Shown piece after piece: positions 36,337 through 44,199 of a DNA stretch of 64,000 nucleotides; within the stretch, counting starts at the first letter, position 1, and every line of letters starts with the position of its first letter. The DNA is taken from NCBI GenBank assembly GCA_028820325.1, contig JAPPJO010000130.1:25137-89136 (forward strand), written 5' to 3'. Source of the stretch: Gammaproteobacteria bacterium (GTDB lineage Bacteria > Gemmatimonadota > Gemmatimonadetes > Longimicrobiales > Gaopeijiaceae). A program made the position numbers and the translations under genes. The notes beneath the pieces were generated by a model, which was not told the DNA's origin, did no database searches, and saw only the letters and a list, made by a program, of their open reading frames with translations.

Positions 36337-37296
36337 TCAACGGCGCAGATCCGCGGGACATTGGGCGATATTCCGGAAGTCGCGAGCGGTGGTTACGCGG
36401 ATGATGCCCGCGCCTCCGCGGGGGCCGGCCACCAACGTCGCGGCAGGACCTCGGAGCACGCGGATATCGACGATTTCACGGGTGTCGATGTCTCCCAGGT
36501 CCGCGTTCGAAATATGACCGTCAACGACCAGCAGCGGCTGCGCTTCCACCGGCTCCGGGTCCGGCGGGCGACGCTTGGTGGTGATCTCGATCACGCCGCC
36601 CTGGGCTCGCGACCCGTAATGCGCCGCCGCGGCCGCGCCCTTGAGAACCTCGATCCGCTCGACATCCATGGGATCGATTCCGGCGGTGCTGTGGCCCGCG
36701 ATGATGCCGTCCACCACGACCAGCGGTTGCTGCTCTGCCCCACCCAGCGTGGCGGGACCCCGCAGCAGGATGTCTGCCTCCTCTCCGGGAAGGCCGCTTC
36801 CCCGCACCACTCTCCCGCCGGCGATGCCTCGAAGAAGGTTGGCAACGCTCCCCGCAGCCGTCTCCGTCCGCAGTCGGTCGCCGCTCAGTTCCTCCACGGA
36901 GAACGGGAGTTCGGCCCGCGAACGCTCCGCGGGCGTGCCCGTGACCACCAGTTCATCGAGTGCGAAGGCGCGCGGACCTACCTGCACGGTGACCTGGGAA
37001 GTCTCTCCGGATTCGACTTCGACCGTCCGGGTCGCGAGCTCACACCCCAGCGCGTAGACCGTCAGCCGGTGCTCGCCCGGACGCACCACGTCCAGCTCGA
37101 ATCGTCCCGCGGCGTCGGTGTCCGCGCGCAGTCCCAGTTCGGGGAAGAGGACCTGGACGCCGGGCACGACCGGGCCACCACTGTAGACCACCTGCCCGGA
37201 AATGCTTCCGGGGGCCTGCGCGGACGCGTCCCCCGAAAGCAGCGCAAACAGCGCGACGCTCGCGAGGAGCGCGCTCAACCGCTGGAGCGGGCCCAT
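36337..37296 (-). CDS. Barrel-less TonB plug protein with duplicated plug half
   Basis: 319 residues. A signal peptide ends at DASAQ. Residues about 29-107 form a carboxypeptidase-regulatory-like sandwich, as in SusC. Residues 117-241 look like a full SusC plug: LVVTG, VANLLRGIAGGRVVRGSG, ILLRG, PLVVVDGIIAG, VERIEVLKGAAAAAHYGS, GGVIEITTK. The second half then recurs at 253-303 (PLLVVDGHIS, IVDIRVLRGPAATLVAG, GAGIIRVTTA), after which the protein ends without a barrel. A complete SusC would be over three times longer. The barrel gene 37310-37945 lies 13 bp upstream and SusC 232 bp downstream. It is probably periplasmic; function unknown. Confidence 0.88.
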   Translation of the reverse strand: MGPLQRLSALLASVALFALLSGDASAQAPGSISGQVVYSGGPVVPGVQVLFPELGLRADTDAAGRFELDVVRPGEHRLTVYALGCELATRTVEVESGETSQVTVQVGPRAFALDELVVTGTPAERSRAELPFSVEELSGDRLRTETAAGSVANLLRGIAGGRVVRGSGLPGEEADILLRGPATLGGAEQQPLVVVDGIIAGHSTAGIDPMDVERIEVLKGAAAAAHYGSRAQGGVIEITTKRRPPDPEPVEAQPLLVVDGHISNADLGDIDTREIVDIRVLRGPAATLVAGPRGGAGIIRVTTARDFRNIAQCPADLRR

Positions 37297-37309
37297 GCCC
37301 CGCGGCGCC

Positions 37310-37945
37310 TCAGAAGTTGATCAGCAGCGCGCCGGTGAGGACCCGGTCCTTGTGCGTGAGGTCTTCACCGAAGCGGGTAAACGAGGTCTGGAGCTGCCGG
37401 AACTCGCCGCGGAGCCCGATGCGGCTCTCCGCTCCGAAGCGGGCCTCGACCCCGCCCGCAAAGCTCCACGCGCCGTCGAACCCACGCGCATCGGGTCCGC
37501 CCTGCGGATCGAAGACCCACTTGTACGACTTCCATCCCGCCCCGGCGGCTCCGTACGGCGATACCGTCAGACCTCCGGCCGCCAGGGGAAGACGGACCAC
37601 GAAGTCACCCTGAATGGTCCAGATGCGCGGATCACGACCCGATACGATCGACGAGCGTCCGTCGGAAGCCCCCAGGGTCCCGTGTTCCGTCGACAAGGCG
37701 TTGATCTGCACGCCCATGTGCCGATGGAACCAGAAGTTCAGAGCGCCGCCCAGCAGCGTGGTAGCGTCGAACCCTCCGCCGTCGCGGAACCGGGTCGTCG
37801 GGTTCATCTGTCCGAAGATCAGTCCCACGGACACGACATCGTCACCGGGTGCGGCATCGCCCAGCGAGCCGAACAGCTGTCCGGAGAGGTCGGTCGGAGG
37901 AAGGGCGAGGAATGAGAGGAAGGTGACCAACACGACGCGCTTCAT
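37310..37945 (-). CDS. Outer-membrane beta-barrel protein
   Basis: 211 residues. The ATG at 37945 has GGAGGG four bases upstream. A signal peptide ends near DLSGQ. The mature chain has barrel-like alternation: VVSVGLIFGQMNPTTRF, LLGGALNFWFHRHMGVQINA, WTIQGDFVVRLPL, GGVEARFGAESRIGLRGEF, and a C-terminal ALLINF with terminal Phe, as expected for BAM-assembled barrels. No catalytic motif is visible. It is the first gene of the minus-strand group that continues with the plug protein, SusC and SusD, mirroring the barrel gene ahead of the other SusC. Confidence 0.87.
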   Translation of the reverse strand: MKRVVLVTFLSFLALPPTDLSGQLFGSLGDAAPGDDVVSVGLIFGQMNPTTRFRDGGGFDATTLLGGALNFWFHRHMGVQINALSTEHGTLGASDGRSSIVSGRDPRIWTIQGDFVVRLPLAAGGLTVSPYGAAGAGWKSYKWVFDPQGGPDARGFDGAWSFAGGVEARFGAESRIGLRGEFRQLQTSFTRFGEDLTHKDRVLTGALLINF

Positions 37946-38103
37946 ATCGCCCTCCATACCAGAATGTGCCAATGGGCAGAGTACGGCGCGCGCGCGCGGT
38001 TTGTCAAAACGGCCCCGGGGGAAGGTGGCGAGAGACCCTCCACCCGGGGCCGAAGCATGTCAGCGGTTCGGGCCGACGGATTCAGCGAGCCGGCTCGACG
38101 GGC

Positions 38104-39537
38104 TCAACCGCCCGGACCGGACCTCCCGCCGTCCGTGGCGACCGCCGGGAGGCGCACGAAGCCGATGCCGCGCGCGTCGTCCCACTCGACCACGGTGCCG
38201 TGCGGCTCGGACGCGTCGATCAGGTCCTGAATGATCTTCCTGCCCAGCTCGCGGTCCGCGAACATCGGCCGGCCGCGCACCGTGGCGGGCTGCCCGAATC
38301 CGAGCGAGATGGGGTGCAGCTCAAGGCTTACCAGCTCCTCGCCCTGGAACGTCGGCATCGCGACCACCGACTCCCAGATCTCGGCCCGCGCGGGAAAGCC
38401 GGTGGTCTCGTTCTGGTAGCGGGTGGCGTTGAAGTCGGCAACCCAAGCGTTGGGATCGCCCTCCAGTCCCAGACCGGCGTAGTTGTCGTACGGCAGCCGC
38501 AGCAGGGTCTCGTTCTGGAAGATGAAGTCGCCCAGCGAGTACAGGATCGGCTTGCCCTGGTAGATGTCGATGCCGGTCAGGTAATGCGGTCCGTGCCCCA
38601 CGAACACGTCCGCGCCGGCGTCGATCATCGCGTGCGCGAACTTCTTCAGGTACGGGCCCTGGTTGTGCGCGTGGATGGTCACCACCACGTACTCGGCCAG
38701 CCGCGAAGCGTTGTTCACGACCGCCGCGATTTCCGCCATGTCCTCGGGATCGGGATCGCTGTCGATGCCGGACTCGTCGGCCGGATGAAGCACCGTGCCG
38801 AACAGGTTGAGCGGCTCGCCGGGCGCCCCGAGTTCGCCCCGCTGCCCAAGCGCCTCCAGGTCCATGCCCTGGACCGACTGGCGCAGTTCCTCGAGCTGTC
38901 CCCGCTCCACGTAGCGCGTGGTGATCACGTGCAGCGGGTTCAACCCGGGACGTCCGCGCACCCCGCCCTTGGCCGGACCGGCGACCGAGTGGGGCGGGAA
39001 GGCCGACGACACCGAGATCAGCGCGACGCGGCCGTCGTGCGTCTCGAGGAAGCGGGCCTCGCGGGCCTCTGCCAGGTTCTCCCCCGTCCCCGCGGTGAGC
39101 AGCCCCGCCGCTTCCGAGTGCCTGCGCGTGATTCGGTGTCCGTCCGAGGAATAGTCGCCTGTGTGGTTGTTGGCCATCGACACCATGTCGAACCCGGCCC
39201 ACACCAGCTCGCTGGCCAGGTTCGGGTCCGCGCGCATCCAGGTGCCGCCGCTGGAGGCGGCCGGATACGGCTCGTAGTCGTGGAAAAGCACCTCGAGATT
39301 GACGAACGAGGCGTCCGCGCTCCGCACGAGCTCGATCATGTCGAGGTACTGGGGTTCCTTGTACGGGGAGAGCCGCCGCGTGATGATGGCGTCTCCGGTG
39401 AGGGCCACGGTGAACATGCCGTCGGCGGACAGGCTTCCGGACGGGTCCTGGGCGGTGGCCTCGGTGGGGCCCGCGAGGGACAGGACGGTGATCGCGCCGA
39501 AGATCGCGGCGCCGAAGAACAGGGATCGCTTGAGCAT
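38104..39537 (-). CDS. CapA family protein (calcineurin-like metallophosphoesterase fold), exported
   Basis: 477 residues. GAGGAGG lies six bases before the ATG at 39537; an upstream in-frame start at 39660 is not supported. A signal peptide ends at ATAQD. The PGA_cap signature is complete: VALTGDAIITRRL, SFVNLEVLF, MVSMANNHTGDYSSDG, VVVTIHAHNQGPYL, DVFVGHGPHYLTGIDIYQG and PILYSLGDFIFQN. The family is named for poly-gamma-glutamate capsule synthesis, but no capB or capC gene is nearby. Many CapA-like proteins in non-capsulated bacteria have unknown, probably phosphoesterase-like, roles. Confidence 0.93.
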   Translation of the reverse strand: MLKRSLFFGAAIFGAITVLSLAGPTEATAQDPSGSLSADGMFTVALTGDAIITRRLSPYKEPQYLDMIELVRSADASFVNLEVLFHDYEPYPAASSGGTWMRADPNLASELVWAGFDMVSMANNHTGDYSSDGHRITRRHSEAAGLLTAGTGENLAEAREARFLETHDGRVALISVSSAFPPHSVAGPAKGGVRGRPGLNPLHVITTRYVERGQLEELRQSVQGMDLEALGQRGELGAPGEPLNLFGTVLHPADESGIDSDPDPEDMAEIAAVVNNASRLAEYVVVTIHAHNQGPYLKKFAHAMIDAGADVFVGHGPHYLTGIDIYQGKPILYSLGDFIFQNETLLRLPYDNYAGLGLEGDPNAWVADFNATRYQNETTGFPARAEIWESVVAMPTFQGEELVSLELHPISLGFGQPATVRGRPMFADRELGRKIIQDLIDASEPHGTVVEWDDARGIGFVRLPAVATDGGRSGPGG

Positions 39538-39707
39538 GCCACTCCTCCTCAAAATCGGGTCGATGCTCGGGTGCCGGTTGGCCCGGCTGCCTCGGATGGG
39601 CATAGTAAAGGGGTTGTGGGTGTCATCGCGAGTCGGACGCAAGGCCGCCTGAGCGAGCATGTGATCCCTCTCGACTGAACATCAAAGGCACTTTTGGGCG
39701 GACGCCG

Positions 39708-40064
39708 ATGCTCGGAGTGACGACATTCCTGGGGGCCGTCTGGCTCTGGCTGCTGCTGGTCGCACGTCACCGGGTGGAATCCGGCAGGCCGCCGAGCCAC
39801 CCTGAAAGCCGCTCGTCGCGAGGATGGGTTCGCGCGGCGCAGGGCGTGGGCGGGTTCTTCGGGGGATTCCTGGGAACGGAGTTCGGAGGCTTTCTGGAGG
39901 TGATCGCGGCGGCAGTCGCCATGGCGATCCTGTCGGTCGCCATCGTCCCGCACCAGAAGCGAATCCTGTCGGGCACATCCCGGGAACATCGGATCGGACT
40001 CGCCGATGACGAGGCGGAGCAGCGCTGGGACGCGGATTCCGTTGATCGCATCGGGAACACGTAG
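39708..40064 (+). CDS. Small membrane protein, uncertain
   Basis: 118 residues with two hydrophobic segments: about residues 2-19 (GVTTFLGAVWLWLLLVAR) and about 58-82 (GGFLEVIAAAVAMAILSVAIV). Between them is a Gly/Phe-rich stretch (GVGGFFGGFLGTEFGG), and the tail is charged. No strong ribosome site precedes the ATG. The stop lies 12 bp before the nucleotidyltransferase gene and just before its palindrome. An antisense frame across this interval looks like a shadow. It may be a real but poorly conserved gene. Confidence 0.5.
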   Translation: MLGVTTFLGAVWLWLLLVARHRVESGRPPSHPESRSSRGWVRAAQGVGGFFGGFLGTEFGGFLEVIAAAVAMAILSVAIVPHQKRILSGTSREHRIGLADDEAEQRWDADSVDRIGNT

Positions 40065-40093
40065 TATCATCTCGACATGTCGTCTGATACTAC
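40061..40093 (+). promoter_or_regulatory. Nested palindrome centred on the RHH-nucleotidyltransferase start codon
   Basis: GTAGTATCA (40061-40069) and TGATACTAC (40085-40093) form a perfect 9-bp inverted repeat. Between them CGACATGTCG (40073-40082) is itself a perfect palindrome containing the ATG at 40077. The two dyads share nearly the same centre. This fits an operator bound by the encoded ribbon-helix-helix domain, or an mRNA hairpin hiding the start codon. Confidence 0.65.
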
Positions 40094-40664
40094 TGTCGAT
40101 CCCCGCGAGTCCCGCGCCCCCTCTGGTCGCTTCGTCCTCCGCATCGATCCCGGGCTCCATGGCACGCTGCGCGAAGCGGCGCGCTCGTCGGCTACGTCCC
40201 TTAACGAATACTGCGCCCGCAAACTGGCTGCGCCTGGTGTTTGGCTGGACGAGGAAGCCACCGCAATCGTCGAGCGGGCCGCATCCATCCTCGGCGAAGC
40301 ACTGGTCGGCGTCGTGGCTTTCGGATCGTGGGTGCGTGGCGAGCACGATTCGACGTCGGATTTCGATGTTCTCCTGATTGCAGCCGACAATCTTTCCGTT
40401 TCGCGAAGGCTGTACCGGCGCTGGGACGACGCCCCCCGACTCTCCTGGCAAGGCCTCGACGTGGAGGCCCATTTCGTCCATCTACTGCCCGAAGGGAAGG
40501 TGCCTTCCGGCCTGTGGGGAGAGGTCGCTACCGAAGGCGTCATCCTGTTCGAGCGCGGCTTCGAGGTATCAACGCGACTCGCGGAGGTGCGAAAACGGAT
40601 CGCGGACGGGGACATCGTCCGCCGCTTCGCGGAAGGGCAGCCGTACTGGGTGCGGGCCGGTTGA
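40077..40664 (+). CDS. RHH (HicB-like) domain fused to a minimal nucleotidyltransferase
   Basis: 195 residues. Residues about 17-50 (GRFVLRIDPGLHGTLREAA and SLNEYCARKLA) resemble the HicB-type ribbon-helix-helix DNA-binding domain. Residues about 60-180 are an MNT-type nucleotidyltransferase: Gly83-Ser84, ten residues, then Asp95-Phe-Asp97 (GSx10DxD). MNT proteins paired with HEPN proteins act as antitoxins that modify the HEPN partner with AMP. Here the extra RHH domain would supply DNA binding for autoregulation. The stop overlaps the HEPN start (TGATG at 40662-40666). The palindrome over the start codon is the obvious candidate target. Confidence 0.88.
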   Translation: MSSDTTVDPRESRAPSGRFVLRIDPGLHGTLREAARSSATSLNEYCARKLAAPGVWLDEEATAIVERAASILGEALVGVVAFGSWVRGEHDSTSDFDVLLIAADNLSVSRRLYRRWDDAPRLSWQGLDVEAHFVHLLPEGKVPSGLWGEVATEGVILFERGFEVSTRLAEVRKRIADGDIVRRFAEGQPYWVRAG

Positions 40665-41077
40665 TGCGAAACCCCGGGCTGGCCCCCGACTATCTCCGGC
40701 GGGCGAAGATCCGGCTTGCGGCCCTGGACGTTCTCTTCGAGGGAGAGAGCTGGGCGGACGTGGTCCGCGAGTCGCAGGAGATCGTCGAACTCGCCCTCAA
40801 GGGACTGCTGCGATTCCGCGGAATCGACCCGCCCCGGGTGCACGACGTTTCCGAGGTATTGCTCGCGGAGCGGGATCGCCTGCCCACCAGGATCGAGCGC
40901 GAGGTCGAATCGCTGGCCGAATGGTCCCGGCACCTGCGGCGGGACCGGGAGCTCGCGTTCCACGGGGCCGAAGACCTGACGCCTTCGGGGTTCTACTCGC
41001 GGGAGGACGCCGTCCAGGCTCGCGCCTGCGCGCGCGGCACGGTCGAGCTGGTGTATCCGGCCGTGATGGGGGCTTGA
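40664..41077 (+). CDS. HEPN domain protein, partner of the RHH-nucleotidyltransferase
   Basis: 137 residues from the ATG at 40664, overlapping the upstream stop by one base. The helical HEPN fold is indicated by YLRRAKIRLAALDVLFEGES, ADVVRESQEIVELALKGLLR and the C-terminal FYSREDAVQARACARGTVE. The RNase motif R-x4-6-H is met by Arg95-ELAF-His100. The Tyr two residues after His in HepT-type toxins is missing (HGA here), so the usual AMPylation site is not obvious. The pair is probably a toxin-antitoxin module, though an MNT-HEPN housekeeping role cannot be excluded. Confidence 0.87.
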   Translation: MRNPGLAPDYLRRAKIRLAALDVLFEGESWADVVRESQEIVELALKGLLRFRGIDPPRVHDVSEVLLAERDRLPTRIEREVESLAEWSRHLRRDRELAFHGAEDLTPSGFYSREDAVQARACARGTVELVYPAVMGA

Positions 41078-41169
41078 CCTCGCACCACTGCTGACGGGAT
41101 CAGGCACCCTCGCCACCCGCCTGTTCTGCCGCAGATGTTAACCGGTTGCGTGCATCGAACGTTCTAGAT

Positions 41170-41204
41170 GGTGGAGAAACGGATCCCCGGCGGTGGAGAA
41201 ACGG
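41170..41204 (+). repeat. 13-bp direct repeat pair upstream of the ECF sigma operon
   Basis: GGTGGAGAAACGG occurs at 41170-41182 and again at 41192-41204, a 22-bp period (two helical turns). It lies 69 bases before the first gene of the sigma-factor operon. The palindromes AACCGGTT and GAACGTTC lie just upstream. The layout suits a regulator site, but no regulator is known. Confidence 0.5.
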
Positions 41205-41272
41205 GGTATTCCCGCCGCCCCGGCACGATCCGTTGGACGATGGCCCCGCAAGCACGAGACGAGAGGTGACAG

Positions 41273-41680
41273 GTGAACTGGAGCGCGTTCGAGGACATAG
41301 TGATGACGCTGGGGCTGTTCGCAGCCGTCGTGGGGATCGTCTGGCTGAGGGCCAGGGTGAATCAGGCTCGACTGGCCAGGCAGGCCGAAACCCAGCAGCA
41401 GTTGCTGGCCAAGTTCCAGTCGGGCCGCGAACTCGCGGAGTTCATCGAAACGGACGACGGGAAGCAGTTCCTGGGTCAGTTCGAGTCCGACCCGCATCGC
41501 ATGATGCTGGTCGTTCTTTCCGCGGGAGTCGTCTCATCCGTTCTGGGACTCGGTTTCCTCGTACTCATGATATGGGAGGACGGCTTTCTTTACCCCGGCG
41601 TCGGGACGACGGCGCTCGGGGTCGGTCTCATCGCTGCGGCCATCATCTCGAAGAAGCTGTCTGACCAGTGGCGTCAGTAG
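41273..41680 (+). CDS. Small membrane protein, first gene of the ECF sigma operon
   Basis: 135 residues beginning at a GTG at 41273 with GAGAGGTGA upstream. Three hydrophobic segments are visible: about 9-26, about 77-98 and about 109-126. Between the first and second is a charged, probably coiled stretch (QARLARQAETQQQLLAKFQ). I recognise no family. Its stop is three bases before the sigma factor start, so it is almost certainly cotranscribed with the sigma and anti-sigma genes and may act in the same signalling pathway. Confidence 0.82.
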   Translation: MNWSAFEDIVMTLGLFAAVVGIVWLRARVNQARLARQAETQQQLLAKFQSGRELAEFIETDDGKQFLGQFESDPHRMMLVVLSAGVVSSVLGLGFLVLMIWEDGFLYPGVGTTALGVGLIAAAIISKKLSDQWRQ

Positions 41681-41683
41681 CGA

Positions 41684-42187
41684 ATGCATGAGGACGAAGC
41701 CGCGTTCCGCCAGGTCTACGAGCGTACGGCGCCGCGGCTTCGAGCGTACCTGCAGCTTGCGGTGAGGGATTCGGCGCTGGCAGATGATGTTCTGCAGGAA
41801 GCCTACTACCGCCTGCTTCGCGCCGACATGAAGGATGCAGCCATCGGGCAGGTACGGTCCTACCTGTACAAGACGGCGCGGACGCTGGTTGCCGACCACG
41901 GGCGAAGAGTGGGTCGCGAGCGAAAACACCAACGGAGATGGAACTCGCCGGCTTCGGAGAGCCCGAGACATGACTTGGCTCTCGACATGGAGCGGCTCTT
42001 CGCGCGGCTCTCGGTGAGGGAACGGATGCTTCTCTGGCTGGCGTATGTGGAGGGGGCCAGCCACCGCGAGATCGCTGGTTCGATGGGCATCGGGGAGAAC
42101 AGCGTCCGCGTCGTGCTGTACCGGGCGCGCAAGAGGTTGGCGGGGATTCTGGAGGGCCACGGGTGGGGCCCGGAGGAGGTGCGATGA
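41684..42187 (+). CDS. ECF-type RNA polymerase sigma factor
   Basis: 167 residues. The region 2 signature is present (FRQVYERTAPRLRAYL, DDVLQEAYYRLLRAD, VRSYLYKTARTLVADH), as is region 4 (RLSVRERMLLWLAYVEGAS and HREIAGSMGIGENSVRVVLY). Regions 1 and 3 are absent, as in extracytoplasmic-function sigma factors. The stop overlaps the start of a zinc-type anti-sigma gene (ATGATGA at 42184-42190). The ATG has no strong ribosome site, and translation may be coupled to the gene three bases upstream. The target genes are unknown. Confidence 0.93.
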   Translation: MHEDEAAFRQVYERTAPRLRAYLQLAVRDSALADDVLQEAYYRLLRADMKDAAIGQVRSYLYKTARTLVADHGRRVGRERKHQRRWNSPASESPRHDLALDMERLFARLSVRERMLLWLAYVEGASHREIAGSMGIGENSVRVVLYRARKRLAGILEGHGWGPEEVR

Positions 42188-42654
42188 TGACGGATCCATG
42201 CCCCAGAGGGGAATCCGTGATCGAGGCGGCACGGGCGGGAAGATGGAGCGACGAGCTGACGGCTCATGTGGCGCGATGCCACTCGTGCAGGGAATCCAGC
42301 ACCGCGATTCGATGGATGATCGAGCTCGGCCAAACCGTGGATTCGGCACCGGCTCCCTTGCCGGACCCCTACCTGATCTGGCTCAAGGCCCGGATTCGCA
42401 GGCGGTCGGAAGAGTCGTGGCGCACACTGCTTCCGATAGTGATTGCGAGCGGGGCGTCGGCCATCGGATTGGGGATGATCGTCGCACCCCTTCCGGGGAA
42501 TGCCTGGAGGTCGCTTCGGGAGTGGCTGACGAGCGCAGGCATCGCGGGGTGGGAACTCCCGAGTCTCGCGTCCCCCGGGCCACTCGCCATCGCGTGGATG
42601 CCCGCCGCACTCTTGTTGATACTTCTCTTGTTGTTCACCGCCAGCGAAGCATAG
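42184..42654 (+). CDS. Membrane anti-sigma factor with zinc (HxxxCxxC) motif
   Basis: 156 residues from the first of two adjacent ATGs, with GGAGGAGGT upstream. The N-terminal domain has the ZAS motif His28-x3-Cys32-x2-Cys35 (HVARCHSC), which in this family binds the cognate ECF sigma factor. Two membrane segments follow: about 81-103 (LLPIVIASGASAIGLGMIVA) and about 133-153 (LAIAWMPAALLLILLLLF). The usual ZAS protein has one crossing, so two is less common. The overlap with the sigma gene supports the pairing. Confidence 0.88.
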   Translation: MMTDPCPRGESVIEAARAGRWSDELTAHVARCHSCRESSTAIRWMIELGQTVDSAPAPLPDPYLIWLKARIRRRSEESWRTLLPIVIASGASAIGLGMIVAPLPGNAWRSLREWLTSAGIAGWELPSLASPGPLAIAWMPAALLLILLLLFTASEA

Positions 42655-42670
42655 GTCGGCCGCGCGCCGG

Positions 42671-44089
42671 TCACCGCATCAGCGCTTCCAGCTCCTCCGG
42701 CGATCGCGGCAGCGTGGCGGTCAGCACCTCGGCGCCGTCCTCGGTCACCAGGATCACGTCCTCCACGAAGACCGCGACGCCGATGTCGTGGTTGTAGTAC
42801 CACGGCTCGACGGTGAACACCATGCCGGGCGCGAGCGGCTCGTCCATCAGCGCGGGATCGCCCGCTGAGAGGCCGATGTGGTGGCCGAAGAACGAACCCG
42901 TCTGCATGTGGGGCTCCTCTTCGTCGGGGATGGCCGCGTAGGCCACGCTGGTGAGGTCGCGCAGGGTGACGCCCGGCCGGACGGCTTCGATGATCGCGTC
43001 GGCAGCCCGCGTGCTGACCAGCAGCTTCTCCCGCTGGACGTCCGTGAACGTCCCGTTTACCGGGAAGGTGCGCCCGACATCGCTGATGTAGCCGTCCACC
43101 TCGCATCCGACGTCGAAGATGACCAGGTCGCCGTCCTCCATTCTGCGGTTGCGGCGGTCGTAGTGGGCAGCCAGCACGCGCCAGGGCCAGAGGCTGTTGG
43201 GGCCCGATTTGATGATGGGCGTAAAGGGCAGCGACTGGGACCCGAAGGTGCGGCAGGTGTTCTCGAATTCCCCCTGAAGCGTGCGCTCGTCGACCCCGGG
43301 ACGGATGCGCCAGGCGGCCGACTGGATCCCCGCCATGGTCGCATCGGCGGCGACGCGCATGTGATCGATCTCGGCCGGGGTCTTGATCATGCGCAGGCGG
43401 GCGACGACGTCGAAGGCGTTGACGATTGCGGCGTCAGGATAATCGGTGCTCAACCGGAGGATCAGCGAAGCCGTCGCATCCAGGCTTCCGATCAGTGGGA
43501 CGGCCGGGGGCGTGATCTCCCCGGTCGAGCCCGCGTTCACCCTCAGGGTCGCTCCGCCGCGCACCCGAAGCCGGAGGAAGTCGTCGAAGTCGTCGATATC
43601 CCGGTACTCGTCGATGCCCGCGATGCTGCGCAGCTGATAGTCGTCGAACAGCGGGCGCCCGGGGAAGTCGTTGGGCCGCCCCGGATTGTCGAAGCGCGGA
43701 TCCCGCCGGGGCATGAAGAGGATGGAGCGGTCGCGCCCGGCGTCCAGAACCAGCATCGAATGCACGATTTCGAGGCCGGTCAGATACCAGAAGTCCTCCA
43801 GTTGGCGGAAGGTCTCGCCGTGGGTGAGCCCGTCGGAGGAGGGCGTGAGCAGGAGCCCGCCCCCGCTGGCGCGCAGGCCGTCAAGGATGCGCGCGCGGCG
43901 GTATGCGTACTCCTGGGCCCGGAACTCCAGCCGGGTCCAGTCGCGGTAGCGCTGCTCCGGGGTCTGGGCGGCAAGGGGCGCCGCCGGTGACGGGATGCCC
44001 CCGTCCGGACTGATTTTCACGGGCAGGCCGGGGCTCGCAGATGCGAGAATGAGCACGATGACGCCGCGGCGGAATACTCTGGCCGACAT
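42671..44089 (-). CDS. Secreted M24 family metallopeptidase (Xaa-Pro aminopeptidase-like)
   Basis: 472 residues. An N-terminal signal ends near LAAQT. Residues about 50-210 form the creatinase-like N-domain, including the FWYLTGLE motif. The catalytic domain has the five metal ligands: Asp in IFDVGCEV, Asp in ISDVGRTF, His in FGHHIGLS, Glu in TVEPWYY and Glu in FVEDVIL. It would remove N-terminal residues before proline, here probably in the periplasm because of the signal, complementing the S9 peptidases. It is divergent from the Asp-box gene at 44200. Confidence 0.94.
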   Translation of the reverse strand: MSARVFRRGVIVLILASASPGLPVKISPDGGIPSPAAPLAAQTPEQRYRDWTRLEFRAQEYAYRRARILDGLRASGGGLLLTPSSDGLTHGETFRQLEDFWYLTGLEIVHSMLVLDAGRDRSILFMPRRDPRFDNPGRPNDFPGRPLFDDYQLRSIAGIDEYRDIDDFDDFLRLRVRGGATLRVNAGSTGEITPPAVPLIGSLDATASLILRLSTDYPDAAIVNAFDVVARLRMIKTPAEIDHMRVAADATMAGIQSAAWRIRPGVDERTLQGEFENTCRTFGSQSLPFTPIIKSGPNSLWPWRVLAAHYDRRNRRMEDGDLVIFDVGCEVDGYISDVGRTFPVNGTFTDVQREKLLVSTRAADAIIEAVRPGVTLRDLTSVAYAAIPDEEEPHMQTGSFFGHHIGLSAGDPALMDEPLAPGMVFTVEPWYYNHDIGVAVFVEDVILVTEDGAEVLTATLPRSPEELEALMR

Positions 44090-44130
44090 GATTCACGATC
44101 CTGGTCGAAGACGGATGCTGTACCGGCAAC

Positions 44131-44160
44131 TTGGCGGTCGGGGCGTCCCCCGTCTACACT
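44131..44160 (+). promoter_or_regulatory. Predicted promoter of the second Asp-box gene
   Basis: TTGGCG (44131-44136), an 18-base spacer and TACACT (44155-44160), each four of six to consensus, lie 40 bases ahead of the ATG at 44200. The -35 hexamer coincides with an in-frame TTG, which argues against that TTG being the start. Confidence 0.4.
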
Positions 44161-44199
44161 CTTTCCGTCCTTACACACTACCGCCCCAAGGAATACACG

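Noticed and set aside
39549..40481. 310-codon minus-strand open frame
   Set aside because: It overlaps the nucleotidyltransferase gene and resembles no protein; the plus-strand membrane frame at 39708 is a somewhat better candidate.
40067..41116. 349-codon minus-strand open frame
   Set aside because: It is antisense to the nucleotidyltransferase and HEPN genes, both of which have recognisable active-site motifs.
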